Shown: positions 1-6,557, counted from the first letter of the stretch. The stretch: DNA of 8,143 nucleotides from Crocinitomicaceae bacterium (GCA_030830385.1 JAURNA010000197.1:1-8143); one strand, 5' to 3'. Translations and numbers: made by a program. The notes: generated from the letters alone by a model not told the origin.

Positions 1-228
1 AAAATGAACATCGATACCGATTTGCAATTTGCATTTACAGAAGGTTGCCGTGACTACATTACTGGAAAAATTGACTACCTTCAATCTCAGATTGGAAATC
101 CTGAAGGCGAAGATCAACCCAACAAGAAGTATTACGATCCGAGAAAATGGATTCGCGAAGGCGAGTTGACGTTCATTAAACGACTTGAGCGTTCGTTTTC
201 CGATCTGAACAATGTGAATACGTTGTAA
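1..228 (+). CDS. fbaA: Class II fructose-bisphosphate aldolase, C-terminal end (5' part outside window)
   Basis: This is the last 75 codons of a gene that enters from the left edge; the reading frame is open from base 1. The enzyme cleaves fructose 1,6-bisphosphate to glyceraldehyde 3-phosphate and dihydroxyacetone phosphate (glycolysis and gluconeogenesis, cytoplasm, zinc-dependent). The visible part begins with the KMNIDTD motif, whose Asn and Asp contact substrate in the E. coli class II enzyme. It continues with GNPEGEDQPNKKYYDPRKW, a signature of the E. coli-like class IIA subgroup, and ends in DLNNVNTL, close to the usual family C-terminus. The zinc ligands lie upstream, outside the window. 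The stop is 13 nt before accD, so the two genes are probably co-transcribed. The ATG at base 4 is an internal methionine, not a start. Confidence 0.95.
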   Translation, partial: KMNIDTDLQFAFTEGCRDYITGKIDYLQSQIGNPEGEDQPNKKYYDPRKWIREGELTFIKRLERSFSDLNNVNTL

Positions 229-241
229 AACTGAGCAGATA

Positions 242-1090
242 ATGAGTAACTGGTTCAAAAGAGACAAAGAGGGAATTACTACCTCCACTCAAGAGAAGAA
301 AGAAACGCCGGAAGGTCTTTGGAAAAAATGTTCAAACTGCAAAACAATTTTTTCATCGGACGATTTGATGAACAACGCGTACGTGTGCGACCGTTGTAAC
401 CATCACGAGCGAATTGGTTCCCAGGAGTACTTTGAACTTATTTTTGACAAAGGAAATTTCAAAGAACTTGACGCGAAAATCAACTCGGGTGACCCGTTGA
501 AGTTTGAGGATACCAAGAAATACTCAGACCGAATCAAAAGCACGCAGCAAAAAACAGGCCTGAGGGATGCAATCCGAACGGCAAAAGGCAAACTGGACGG
601 TGAAGATTTGGTAATCGCTGCGATGGATTTCTCCTTTATCGGCGGCTCGATGGGATCTGTAATGGGAGAAAAGATTGCGCGCGCAATTGACGAGGCAATT
701 AAGTCGAAATGCCCGTTCATGATTATCTCAAAATCAGGAGGCGCACGAATGATGGAAGCAGGACTATCCCTGATGCAAATGGCAAAAGTATCCGGTAAAC
801 TCGGTCAGTTGTCAGAAGCAGCATTGCCGTACGTTTCTTTACTCACGGATCCAACAACGGGTGGTGTAACGGCATCTTTTGCAATGCTCGGTGACATCAA
901 CATTGCGGAACCGGATGCATTGATTGGATTTGCCGGACCTCGCGTAGTACGCGAAACCATTGGACGTGATTTGCCAGATGGATTCCAGCGATCTGAGTTT
1001 GTTTTGGAACACGGATTCCTAGATTACATCGTAGAGCGAACACAACTGCGCGATACACTTGCGCGCTCTCTGAAGCTTTTCCGAAGCTAG
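242..1090 (+). CDS. accD: Acetyl-CoA carboxylase carboxyltransferase subunit beta
   Basis: AccD is the beta half of the carboxyltransferase (with AccA) that moves the carboxyl group from carboxybiotin-BCCP to acetyl-CoA, giving malonyl-CoA for fatty acid synthesis. The 282-residue length is normal for the family. Residues 30-52 form the N-terminal four-cysteine zinc ribbon (C30-x2-C33, C49-x2-C52). The crotonase-like catalytic fold follows, with SGGARM at 165-170 and TTGGVTASFAMLGD starting at 205; these are the glycine-rich turns that build the oxyanion holes. The stretch with GFAGPRV and the DGFQRSEF block are also typical of AccD. The start is the first ATG after the aldolase stop, and no strong Shine-Dalgarno is visible. 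A short AGCTT/AAGCT inverted repeat overlaps the very end of the gene but lacks a T tract, so it is not called a terminator. Confidence 0.97.
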   Translation: MSNWFKRDKEGITTSTQEKKETPEGLWKKCSNCKTIFSSDDLMNNAYVCDRCNHHERIGSQEYFELIFDKGNFKELDAKINSGDPLKFEDTKKYSDRIKSTQQKTGLRDAIRTAKGKLDGEDLVIAAMDFSFIGGSMGSVMGEKIARAIDEAIKSKCPFMIISKSGGARMMEAGLSLMQMAKVSGKLGQLSEAALPYVSLLTDPTTGGVTASFAMLGDINIAEPDALIGFAGPRVVRETIGRDLPDGFQRSEFVLEHGFLDYIVERTQLRDTLARSLKLFRS

Positions 1091-1441
1091 CTGTCAACAT
1101 CGGCGTAACAATGCCGTCCAAGACGCGCACAAAAATTCCGGAGACCTTTGAGGAATCGGTTCTGGACGGTAGATCCGGTGAGTATTTCGTGTAAGAAAAG
1201 CCGTTGAAACGGAAGCACTTTCCCGGTCATCAATACAATGTCGGCGACGAGTCCGGGCCAAAATGAACGCGCACCCCGGGAAGTGGGGCAGAGCGCGTCT
1301 GCCACCGATCTGTACAGCAACTACAGGAAGAGCCCCTCAATCCGATGCAAACGAGGGGAAAGGTTATGTGGTAAATCGTAGCCTTTTGGCTGGCTGCCGT
1401 GTACGCCTGTCAACACCGTAAAAACGAAAAAGGTGCCAGAG

Positions 1442-1567
1442 ATGGGGTTCTGGCGAGTCATTGCATCGACATTCGACTTTTACATGGTGGGAATCGAAAA
1501 AATCAACGATACTGAAGTTGCTATGTTTGAGATGAAGAACCCCTCTTACAACTGCGTCATACACTGA
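1442..1567 (+). CDS. Doubtful small ORF, 41 residues, unrecognised
   Basis: An ATG at 1442 opens a 41-residue frame (start MGFWRVIASTFDFYMVG, end NPSYNCVIH) with codon choice resembling the neighbouring genes. The same frame is open back to a TAG at 1379-1381 without a better start. No Shine-Dalgarno, no signal peptide and no recognisable motif are present. It could be a small protein, the surviving 3' end of a decayed gene, or chance. A promoter-like TATGTTTG lies inside it, which would argue against coding if that promoter is real. Confidence 0.2.
   Translation: MGFWRVIASTFDFYMVGIEKINDTEVAMFEMKNPSYNCVIH
1522..1529 (+). promoter_or_regulatory. Candidate Bacteroidota -7 element (TATGTTTG) for the lipoprotein-ligase operon
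   Basis: TATGTTTG matches the TAnnTTTG consensus of Bacteroidota primary sigma factor promoters and would give a leader of roughly 60 nt before the ATG at 1597. No convincing TTG -33 element is seen at the usual distance, so this is a weak call. Confidence 0.27.
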
Positions 1568-1584
1568 ATGTAGCTGAATTTTCA

Positions 1585-1592
1585 TAGCTTTG
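1585..1592 (+). promoter_or_regulatory. Second candidate -7 element (TAGCTTTG), badly placed
   Basis: TAGCTTTG also fits TAnnTTTG but lies only 5 nt before the ATG at 1597, so transcription would begin at or after that start codon. It has no clear -33 partner. It would only make sense if the lipoprotein start were further downstream, which the signal peptide argues against. Confidence 0.12.
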
Positions 1593-1596
1593 AAGC

Positions 1597-2415
1597 ATGG
1601 TAAGAGCCCTGATCCTCATTTCACCGGTGACATTGGTTTCCGGATGTCATATTACCCAACGAAAACATCTGAAAGGATGGTATGTTTCCTGGAATTTCAA
1701 GAAGCATCAGAAACAAAAAGGTACAGAGCAATACATCGACAGAGAAAATGATTCATTTAGCCATGAGGGAGCAAATTCACAAGGGGCAAATTCTCGTGAG
1801 CAACCATTTCGACAAATGGAAAATGAAACGAGTGAGTATACGGAAGATGCGACAGAACGTTTGGATGATTTCTCTTCGGTGCGTACTTATGAATCCCAGA
1901 TTGAGAAACAGTCCATCCTTCCGGGGAATCTTAATGTTTTGCGCATTGAGCCATCTGTTTACAGAAGCATAGATCGTTCGGTTTTATACAATCGAAAAAA
2001 TATGCTGGCACTGATGGTTGGGACTGTACTCCTCCTGACGGGGCTTGTACTCGTAATAATATTGCCTCCGGGACCACGAATCATTGGATTTATATTGGCA
2101 TTTATAGGCTTATTCATTGGTCTTTTTGGCTTAACGGAAGAACCTTCAGAGAACGCGCCGAATGAAGCCGATGAAGATATGAAAGCGTCTGGTGAAGCTC
2201 GTAACGGCAATTTACATCTGGCGATTCTTCCCGGAATCGCTCTGACATTACTCTCTTTGGTATTGATAATCAGCCTGGCCATTTTAACCCTGCTATTCGA
2301 AATTCCAATTATTGGATTCGCGATCATTGGTGTTGGTTTAACCGGGCTAGTACTCATTATTATCGGTATATTAAGCATGAGGGAAGAACGAACGTTTTTG
2401 GAGCAAAATGGATAA
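1597..2415 (+). CDS. Putative lipoprotein with four C-terminal membrane segments, unknown function
   Basis: The 272-residue product is not recognised. Residues 1-16 are a short hydrophobic signal followed by a lipobox-like VSGC with Cys17, then a basic stretch (HITQRKHLKGWYVSW). It resembles small flavobacterial envelope proteins in which a lipidated Cys is followed by basic and aromatic residues, but this is a resemblance from memory. Residues 40-130 are polar, acidic and probably disordered, with a small GANS repeat at 58-66. The last half has four hydrophobic segments at about 137-157, 162-179, 208-234 and 237-259. They are arranged as two similar hairpins separated by an acidic linker (181-206), and the second segment of each hairpin begins IIGF. 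In-frame stops at 1585 and 1591 make ATG 1597 the earliest start. The stop overlaps the carrier-protein start by 8 nt (ATGGATAA), so it belongs to that operon and may be a membrane partner of the transfer machinery (inference). Confidence 0.7.
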   Translation: MVRALILISPVTLVSGCHITQRKHLKGWYVSWNFKKHQKQKGTEQYIDRENDSFSHEGANSQGANSREQPFRQMENETSEYTEDATERLDDFSSVRTYESQIEKQSILPGNLNVLRIEPSVYRSIDRSVLYNRKNMLALMVGTVLLLTGLVLVIILPPGPRIIGFILAFIGLFIGLFGLTEEPSENAPNEADEDMKASGEARNGNLHLAILPGIALTLLSLVLIISLAILTLLFEIPIIGFAIIGVGLTGLVLIIIGILSMREERTFLEQNG

Positions 2416-2641
2416 CCTGACACAAATAGAAGCTGTTATTAGAAAAGTATTTAAAGACGACTCTTTAATCATTGATGCCCAGACATCCGCTGATGATATT
2501 GACGGTTGGGACTCACTCACGCATTTGCAGATTATCACCGAAATCGAAAAACACTTTTCTGTCAAGTTTACCCTGAGCGAATTGTTAGACGTAAACACAG
2601 TAGGCGATATCGATCGTATTATTCAGCAGAAGTTTGCGTAA
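2408..2641 (+). CDS. Acyl/aminoacyl carrier protein, DltC-like
   Basis: This 77-residue protein is a phosphopantetheine carrier of the ACP/PCP/DltC fold. The attachment site is Ser36 in GWDSLTHLQIITEIE; the GWDSL form with Trp before Asp is common in DltC-type and peptidyl-type carriers, and less so in the fatty-acid ACP (usually GADSL). The length fits a stand-alone carrier such as DltC. After modification by a 4'-phosphopantetheinyl transferase (not in the window) it would hold a thioester-bound substrate, presumably loaded by the adenylation enzyme at 5014. GGAG at 2400-2403 lies 4 nt before the ATG, which overlaps the previous stop by 8 nt, suggesting translational coupling. The MBOAT gene starts 8 nt after its stop. 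Confidence 0.9.
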   Translation: MDNLTQIEAVIRKVFKDDSLIIDAQTSADDIDGWDSLTHLQIITEIEKHFSVKFTLSELLDVNTVGDIDRIIQQKFA

Positions 2642-2649
2642 TATTGGGT

Positions 2650-4053
2650 ATGCCATTCGGCAACCTGACATATTTAGTTGGACTGATCGTCGCCTTGCTG
2701 ATTTATTCCGCAGTAGGTACCGTGTTCCGGACCCTTTATCTGCTGCTTCTCAGTTTAGGATTTCTCGGCTACATATCTCCTGAATCACTCGTCATTCTTC
2801 TGTTGGTTTCATCCCTGAGTTATGCCTGTTATTCAGGCATGAGAGGACAAACGAATCGATCCCTCTGGTTCTTTTTGGGTGTAGCAATCAATCTTACCGG
2901 ACTCTTCTTTTTTCGAGAATTTTCGATCAGGGAGTCGTGGTCAATTTCATCCTATTCGGTCGAATATGCGCTGATCGCTGTGGGTATATCATTTTACAGT
3001 CTTCAGAATCTTGGTGTATTAATTAAGGAAAAGCTTCAGCCTTCCGCAATGACTATTCCGTTTACAGATTTCATGTTGTTCTCAGCTTTCTTCCCGAAGA
3101 TCATTTCTGGTCCTTTGCTGCGGCACGAGAATTTCCTCCCTCAATTATCACCGGATCGCAACATCGATTGGGTGCCCGGGATTCAACGAATTTTATTCGG
3201 AATAGTGAAAAAAACGGTAATTGCGGATCGATTGGCTTATTTGGTAAACCATAATTTCGAAACTGTAGATCCAACTGGCTGGAATAATTTAATTGTCGCT
3301 CATTTGTTCGCGCTTCAGTTGTACTTTGATTTTTCAGGTTACACAGACATTGCATTGGGCAGCGCCCGATTATTTGGGTTTAAATTGACAGAAAACTTCA
3401 ATTTTCCTCTCCGGGCCACATCGATTACCGAATTCTGGAGAAGGTGGCACATTTCGCTCACTTCATGGCTTCGCGATTTCGTTTACACACCCGTAGCTTT
3501 CGGATTAAGAGGCAGTGTGCTGGGAATTCTGCTTGCTATTCTCATTACGTTTGCTCTTTCAGGAATATGGCACGGACTTGCCTTAACATTCATAATATAT
3601 GCCTGCACTCACGCAGCTTACCTGATGGGGGAATTTCTCCTGAGAGATTTTCGGATGAAAATCAAAGTTGTGGTTGGAAAATCCGTCTTCAATCTTTTGG
3701 GGTGGTTCCTTACTGTAAACTTGGTCAGTATTAGCTTCTTATTTTTCCGATCGACCAGTTGCATCGATGCCCTGGACAGAATCGGACATGTCTTCAGTTG
3801 TAGCAACTTCTTTCCTTCCAACTGGAAGAGCGGTTTTATATATAAGATTGCTGTTGGAGGAGACCAGCAGAACATCTTTAACTTGTCTATCACATTGGCA
3901 CTTACTTTCACTGTGTTATTGGCTGAGAAATATGTCTACAGGCGCCTGGAGTCAAACAAAATCCGGGTTGGACTAATGGTACTCTTTATGGTTAGTATTG
4001 GTTTGTTTGGTGTTTTCACGGATTTAGATAAATTTATTTACGGACAGTTTTAA
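2650..4053 (+). CDS. MBOAT-family membrane acyltransferase, AlgI/DltB type
   Basis: The 467-residue polytopic inner-membrane protein belongs to the membrane-bound O-acyltransferase family that moves acyl groups to exported polymers. Both expected histidines are present: His267 in FWRRWHISLTSWLRDFVYTP and His308 in the membrane motif GIWHG. Other family blocks are the VGISFYSLQ segment, SGPLLRHENFLPQL, and FDFSGYTDIALG around 228-236. Overall it reads closer to AlgI (alginate O-acetylation) than to classical DltB. The frame is open back to 2506, but that part lies inside the carrier gene. The ATG at 2650 begins just before the first hydrophobic helix, 8 nt after the carrier stop, and is the chosen start. 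The stop shares one base with the next ATG (TAATG). With a carrier and an amino-acid-type ligase beside it, its donor is inferred to be an acyl- or aminoacyl-carrier. Confidence 0.93.
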   Translation: MPFGNLTYLVGLIVALLIYSAVGTVFRTLYLLLLSLGFLGYISPESLVILLLVSSLSYACYSGMRGQTNRSLWFFLGVAINLTGLFFFREFSIRESWSISSYSVEYALIAVGISFYSLQNLGVLIKEKLQPSAMTIPFTDFMLFSAFFPKIISGPLLRHENFLPQLSPDRNIDWVPGIQRILFGIVKKTVIADRLAYLVNHNFETVDPTGWNNLIVAHLFALQLYFDFSGYTDIALGSARLFGFKLTENFNFPLRATSITEFWRRWHISLTSWLRDFVYTPVAFGLRGSVLGILLAILITFALSGIWHGLALTFIIYACTHAAYLMGEFLLRDFRMKIKVVVGKSVFNLLGWFLTVNLVSISFLFFRSTSCIDALDRIGHVFSCSNFFPSNWKSGFIYKIAVGGDQQNIFNLSITLALTFTVLLAEKYVYRRLESNKIRVGLMVLFMVSIGLFGVFTDLDKFIYGQF

Positions 4054-5021
4054 TGAATAATCTAATTCGAATAGCACTAGCGGGATCGATTTCGGGAGTT
4101 ATTCTCTTTGGAGTGGAAAAGCTTGTTACACACTATTTGAAAGAGAACAAAAACAGCAAGACTTCATACGTAGTTGCTGCGAACCTGAGTTACGACGCAT
4201 TATTTCTCGGACATTGTATGCCAGCCTTCACGGTTTCGCCGAATGCTTTTGATTCAGTAACAGGAATGAACTCTTTCAACCTCGCACAACTCGAAGCCAG
4301 CTATGCTGAGAATTTGATTATGCTGCACCTCTATCTAATGAACAACCCGACTCCTGAGTATTTGTTCCTATCCGCTACCCCTGAATCTTTCGATCGTAAT
4401 TTCAATGATTTTCATGCTTATCGATACGCACAGTTTTTGGACGATACGTTAGTGCGATCCATTGTAGAACTGGAGGACCCGGAATTTTACCGGTGGTCCT
4501 TTTTACCGTATATGAAATTTGGTTTTTACAATAGCGAGATCAGCTTTAATGCCCTTCAAGGTTGGAAACACAAACGGAACAATCGGAGTAAGCCTTATTT
4601 TACAGACGGACTTGAATTGCCCAAAGATGAACTTGGAAATAGGCCTTTCGAAAAATTGTCCTATGCAAAAGCGTATCAGTTTACGTGGGATGAGACGTTA
4701 GCAGAATATTTCGATCGAATCGTGAAAATGGCACAAGATCATGGTATCACGATAATTTTGTTCGAAACGCCTTTAAATAAGGAACTTTCAAATCCTGATA
4801 TGCTCCCCAACCGTAAGGAGTACCTTTCACGAATAGATTCGATTGCGGATAAAAATAAGCTGCGATTCTGGCGATTTGACGAAAGTGAGTTGACGGAATC
4901 ACTTGAAAATTACTACTCAACACTCAACCTGAAGTACCCTGCCGTTCTGAGATTTTCAAAAGAATTGGGGGAGCGCTTCAAAGAGGAATACGGAGGTGAT
5001 AGAACGAAGCGAAATGAATAA
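4053..5021 (+). CDS. SGNH-fold protein, DltD/AlgX-like, with altered catalytic residues
   Basis: The 322-residue protein has one N-terminal membrane segment (about residues 5-22), then an exported domain that looks like the SGNH-hydrolase proteins paired with MBOATs (DltD, AlgJ/AlgX and many Bacteroidota relatives). The first block, DALFLGHC at 48-55, lines up with the usual LFLG-x-S, putting Cys55 at the nucleophile position. The following SFNLAQ matches the typical S-[FY]-N-L-G. The C-terminal block at 289-302 (STLNLKYPAVLRFS) aligns with the usual D-x-x-H-L-N-x-x-G...FS, giving Ser289 for Asp and Asn292 for His. All three catalytic positions therefore appear changed, so it may be non-catalytic, may use Cys, or may be decaying. 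Its assignment rests on fold-block similarity and on position directly after the MBOAT, not on an intact active site. It overlaps the ligase gene by 8 nt (ATGAATAA). Confidence 0.8.
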   Translation: MNNLIRIALAGSISGVILFGVEKLVTHYLKENKNSKTSYVVAANLSYDALFLGHCMPAFTVSPNAFDSVTGMNSFNLAQLEASYAENLIMLHLYLMNNPTPEYLFLSATPESFDRNFNDFHAYRYAQFLDDTLVRSIVELEDPEFYRWSFLPYMKFGFYNSEISFNALQGWKHKRNNRSKPYFTDGLELPKDELGNRPFEKLSYAKAYQFTWDETLAEYFDRIVKMAQDHGITIILFETPLNKELSNPDMLPNRKEYLSRIDSIADKNKLRFWRFDESELTESLENYYSTLNLKYPAVLRFSKELGERFKEEYGGDRTKRNE

Positions 5022-6261
5022 GGAATTAACGCTGGGTCAACAGTTTTTAGCAAGCGCTGATAAATTTCCGGAGCACGATGCTTTGGTCATGGAGGAAGCG
5101 ACATACAGCTACAAAACATTGAAGAATACCGTTCGAAAATGGTACAACGTGCTCAGGGATTCAAATTGTAGAGATCATCGAATTGGAGTATACTTTACAA
5201 ATGATCTGGATAGTTATGCAGCTCTTTTGGCAATCTCGGTTTACGGAGGTTCCTTTGTTCCATTAAACCCTGATTATCCAGCTTCCCGACTACACTCAAT
5301 CTGCAAAGAAGCCGGAATAAAAGTGGTCCTGAATGTAACAGATAATGACTTTGGATGTCAAGAATTAAATGCTGATGCATCTACAGTGGATTCAATAGAA
5401 ATGCCTCCCGTTGTGATTCAGCCGGGATCGTATGTAATGTTTACTTCAGGTACCACAGGTGGCCCCAAAGGCGTTGAGATAAATCACGAGCATATCAATT
5501 CCTTTTTCGATTTTGTCATGCGATCAGGTAAGTGGGACTTTGATGAGAATGACCGCGTATTACAGGCGTTCGAACTTTCATTCGATATGTCAATTTTTTC
5601 ATTGTTTCTACCTCTTATTTCGGGTGGATGCTCGGTTGTGGTTCCTTTAAACAAAATCCGTTTTGTTGAAATCGCCAAAGCCCTGTCAAAAAACAACATC
5701 ACTGTTGTGATATTGGTGCCAACGGTTTTGAATTTCCTGTTACCATACGTGGATGAACTCGACTTAACGAGTGTTCGCTTCAGTTTCTTCGCAGGTGATA
5801 AACTGTTACATTCCACATGTACAAAATGGGCTGAACAGCTTCCCAATGCAGAGATCGTCAATATGTACGGCCCAACTGAAACAACAATTGCTTCAACCTA
5901 TTATCCCTGGAATCCAATTCAATCCGCAAAAGACGCCCAAAATGACATCGTACCCATCGGATTACCCTTCAATGGGGTGGAGTACCTGATTGATGAAGAA
6001 GAACTTTGCATGAGGGGCAGTCAGGTGATTAGTGCGTATTTGAATGAAGCAAACGAAGAGAAATTTTTAAATACCGATCGGGGACGCTTTTACCGAACCG
6101 GGGATCTGGTAGCGAAGCTTGAAAACGGAAACCTCATATTCAAAGGCAGAAAAGACCATCAAATTAAGCTCAATGGTTACCGGATCGAATTGAATGAACT
6201 GAATGCATTTATCGGTGCACGAATCAAGGGGACATTTTATCTTCATCCGGATAACCACTGA
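5014..6261 (+). CDS. Amino-acid adenylation enzyme, DltA-like, truncated by a frameshift
   Basis: This is a stand-alone adenylation domain of the ANL family (NRPS A-domain/DltA type) that would activate a substrate with ATP and load the carrier at 2408. Core motifs seen: FTSGTTGGPKG at 143-153 (phosphate loop), FDMS with Asp191 (which in amino-acid-activating members contacts the alpha-amino group), MYGPTETT with Tyr285 (A5), YRTGD at 360-364 (A7), and GRKDHQIKLNGYRIEL from 378 (A8 hinge). Reading stops at a TGA (6259-6261) after 415 residues, before the A10 catalytic lysine. That lysine is encoded in another frame just downstream, so a single-base deletion is likely. Joined, the product would be about 477 residues, near the normal length. 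ATG 5014 is preferred; an in-frame GTG at 4996 would add six residues and sits at a more usual distance from AGAGG at 4982-4986, so it remains possible. Confidence 0.88.
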   Translation: MNKELTLGQQFLASADKFPEHDALVMEEATYSYKTLKNTVRKWYNVLRDSNCRDHRIGVYFTNDLDSYAALLAISVYGGSFVPLNPDYPASRLHSICKEAGIKVVLNVTDNDFGCQELNADASTVDSIEMPPVVIQPGSYVMFTSGTTGGPKGVEINHEHINSFFDFVMRSGKWDFDENDRVLQAFELSFDMSIFSLFLPLISGGCSVVVPLNKIRFVEIAKALSKNNITVVILVPTVLNFLLPYVDELDLTSVRFSFFAGDKLLHSTCTKWAEQLPNAEIVNMYGPTETTIASTYYPWNPIQSAKDAQNDIVPIGLPFNGVEYLIDEEELCMRGSQVISAYLNEANEEKFLNTDRGRFYRTGDLVAKLENGNLIFKGRKDHQIKLNGYRIELNELNAFIGARIKGTFYLHPDNH

Positions 6262-6446
6262 ATAAACCCGAACGTTTGCTATTATTCTTGGACGTATCGG
6301 AAGAGATGGATTTGGAGAGGTTGAAGACCGACCTGAAACAATCGTTTCCCAATTACATGCAGCCAACAGTTGTTCGCGTTGAACGCATCCCGCTCAACGA
6401 AAATAGTAAGGTGGACGTAGCCGGGTTGATGAAAAGCGTGCAATAA
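6255..6446 (+). pseudogene. Out-of-frame C-terminal subdomain of the adenylation enzyme
   Basis: In the frame one base back from the upstream CDS, the sequence reads NKPERLLLFLDV (from 6261), then FPNYMQPTVV and PLNENSKVD. These are the ANL C-terminal subdomain and a clear A10 motif (canonical P-x-T-x-N-G-K-[IV]-D) with the catalytic lysine codon at 6408-6410. The frame is closed upstream by TAA at 6252-6254 and the main frame is closed by TGA at 6259-6261, so the shift lies within about ten bases. One inserted base there, for example lengthening the CC of the AACCAC run, restores a continuous protein with no gap against the family. An in-frame ATG at 6306 could start a separate 46-residue peptide, but there is no sign that this happens. 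Either a real inactivating deletion or a sequencing/assembly error explains it. Confidence 0.85.
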
Positions 6447-6532
6447 ACGATCTACCGAAGGCACTTCCCTAAAGCACAACAACAGACAATACTGCAATCA
6501 TCCCATACGTCGAAGCATGAATTGAATTCAAA

Positions 6533-6557
6533 CTGAGAATATTCGAATATTATTCAG
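6533..6557. repeat. Inverted repeat centred on a 14-bp palindrome
   Basis: AATATTCGAATATT at 6538-6551 is a perfect palindrome, and the flanking CTGA (6533-6536) and TCAG (6554-6557) also pair, with one unpaired base on the left and two on the right. An ATTCGAA copy is repeated at 6572-6578, 31 bp (about three helical turns) from the one inside the palindrome (6541-6547). It lies between the ligase operon and the rpsO promoter. It could be an operator for rpsO-pnp or the terminator hairpin of the upstream operon; there is no T tract after it, so the operator reading is slightly preferred. Confidence 0.45.

Larger units (their letters stand above)
1091..1596. other. 506-nt stretch without a convincing gene; hairpin-rich first half
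   Basis: No reading frame on either strand is clearly a gene. The first half (about 1111-1360) is GC-rich compared with its surroundings; 1261-1320 has 37 G or C out of 60 by hand count. It contains consecutive local inverted repeats: 1162-1166/1174-1178, 1201-1204/1209-1212, 1267-1272/1293-1298 with an inner CCCC/GGGG, the competing 1287-1292/1298-1303, 1310-1314/1322-1326, and 1333-1338/1353-1358. In the forward direction frame 1 is stopped at 1192, 1264 and again near 1372. The second half is more AT-rich, holds a doubtful 41-residue ORF and two TAnnTTTG-like elements, and would be the natural place for the promoter of the downstream operon. It may be a structured leader or non-coding RNA, or the remnant of a decayed gene; sequence alone does not decide. 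Confidence 0.5.

Noticed and set aside
1087..1320. 77-residue frame on the minus strand after accD
   Set aside because: No family resemblance and no start signal; it overlaps the hairpin-rich sequence and the end of accD, so it is probably a by-product of high GC.
1245..1375. RNase P RNA candidate because of GTCCGGGC and GGTAAA
   Set aside because: The universal GAGGAAA part before GTCC is absent (GACGAGTCC here), and no matching 3' ACAGAA...GGCTTA half was found.
1091..1596. tmRNA or a known riboswitch (cobalamin, TPP)
   Set aside because: No tRNA-like T-arm with CCA end, no B12 box and no thi box could be found on either strand.
1959..2423. 154-residue frame on the minus strand opposite the lipoprotein
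   Set aside because: It is the antisense shadow of a hydrophobic coding region, with no start signal and no recognisable family.
2506..2649. Longer MBOAT frame starting at 2506
   Set aside because: It lies wholly inside the carrier gene in another frame and gives a basic, non-membrane extension; the ATG at 2650 begins just before the first helix.
5484..5861. 125-residue minus-strand frame inside the adenylation gene
   Set aside because: The plus strand there carries clear A-domain motifs; the antisense frame has none.
6240..6270. Programmed -1 ribosomal frameshift in the ligase gene
   Set aside because: No X-XXY-YYZ slippery heptamer precedes the TGA and no obvious downstream pseudoknot is seen; a deletion or sequencing error is simpler.
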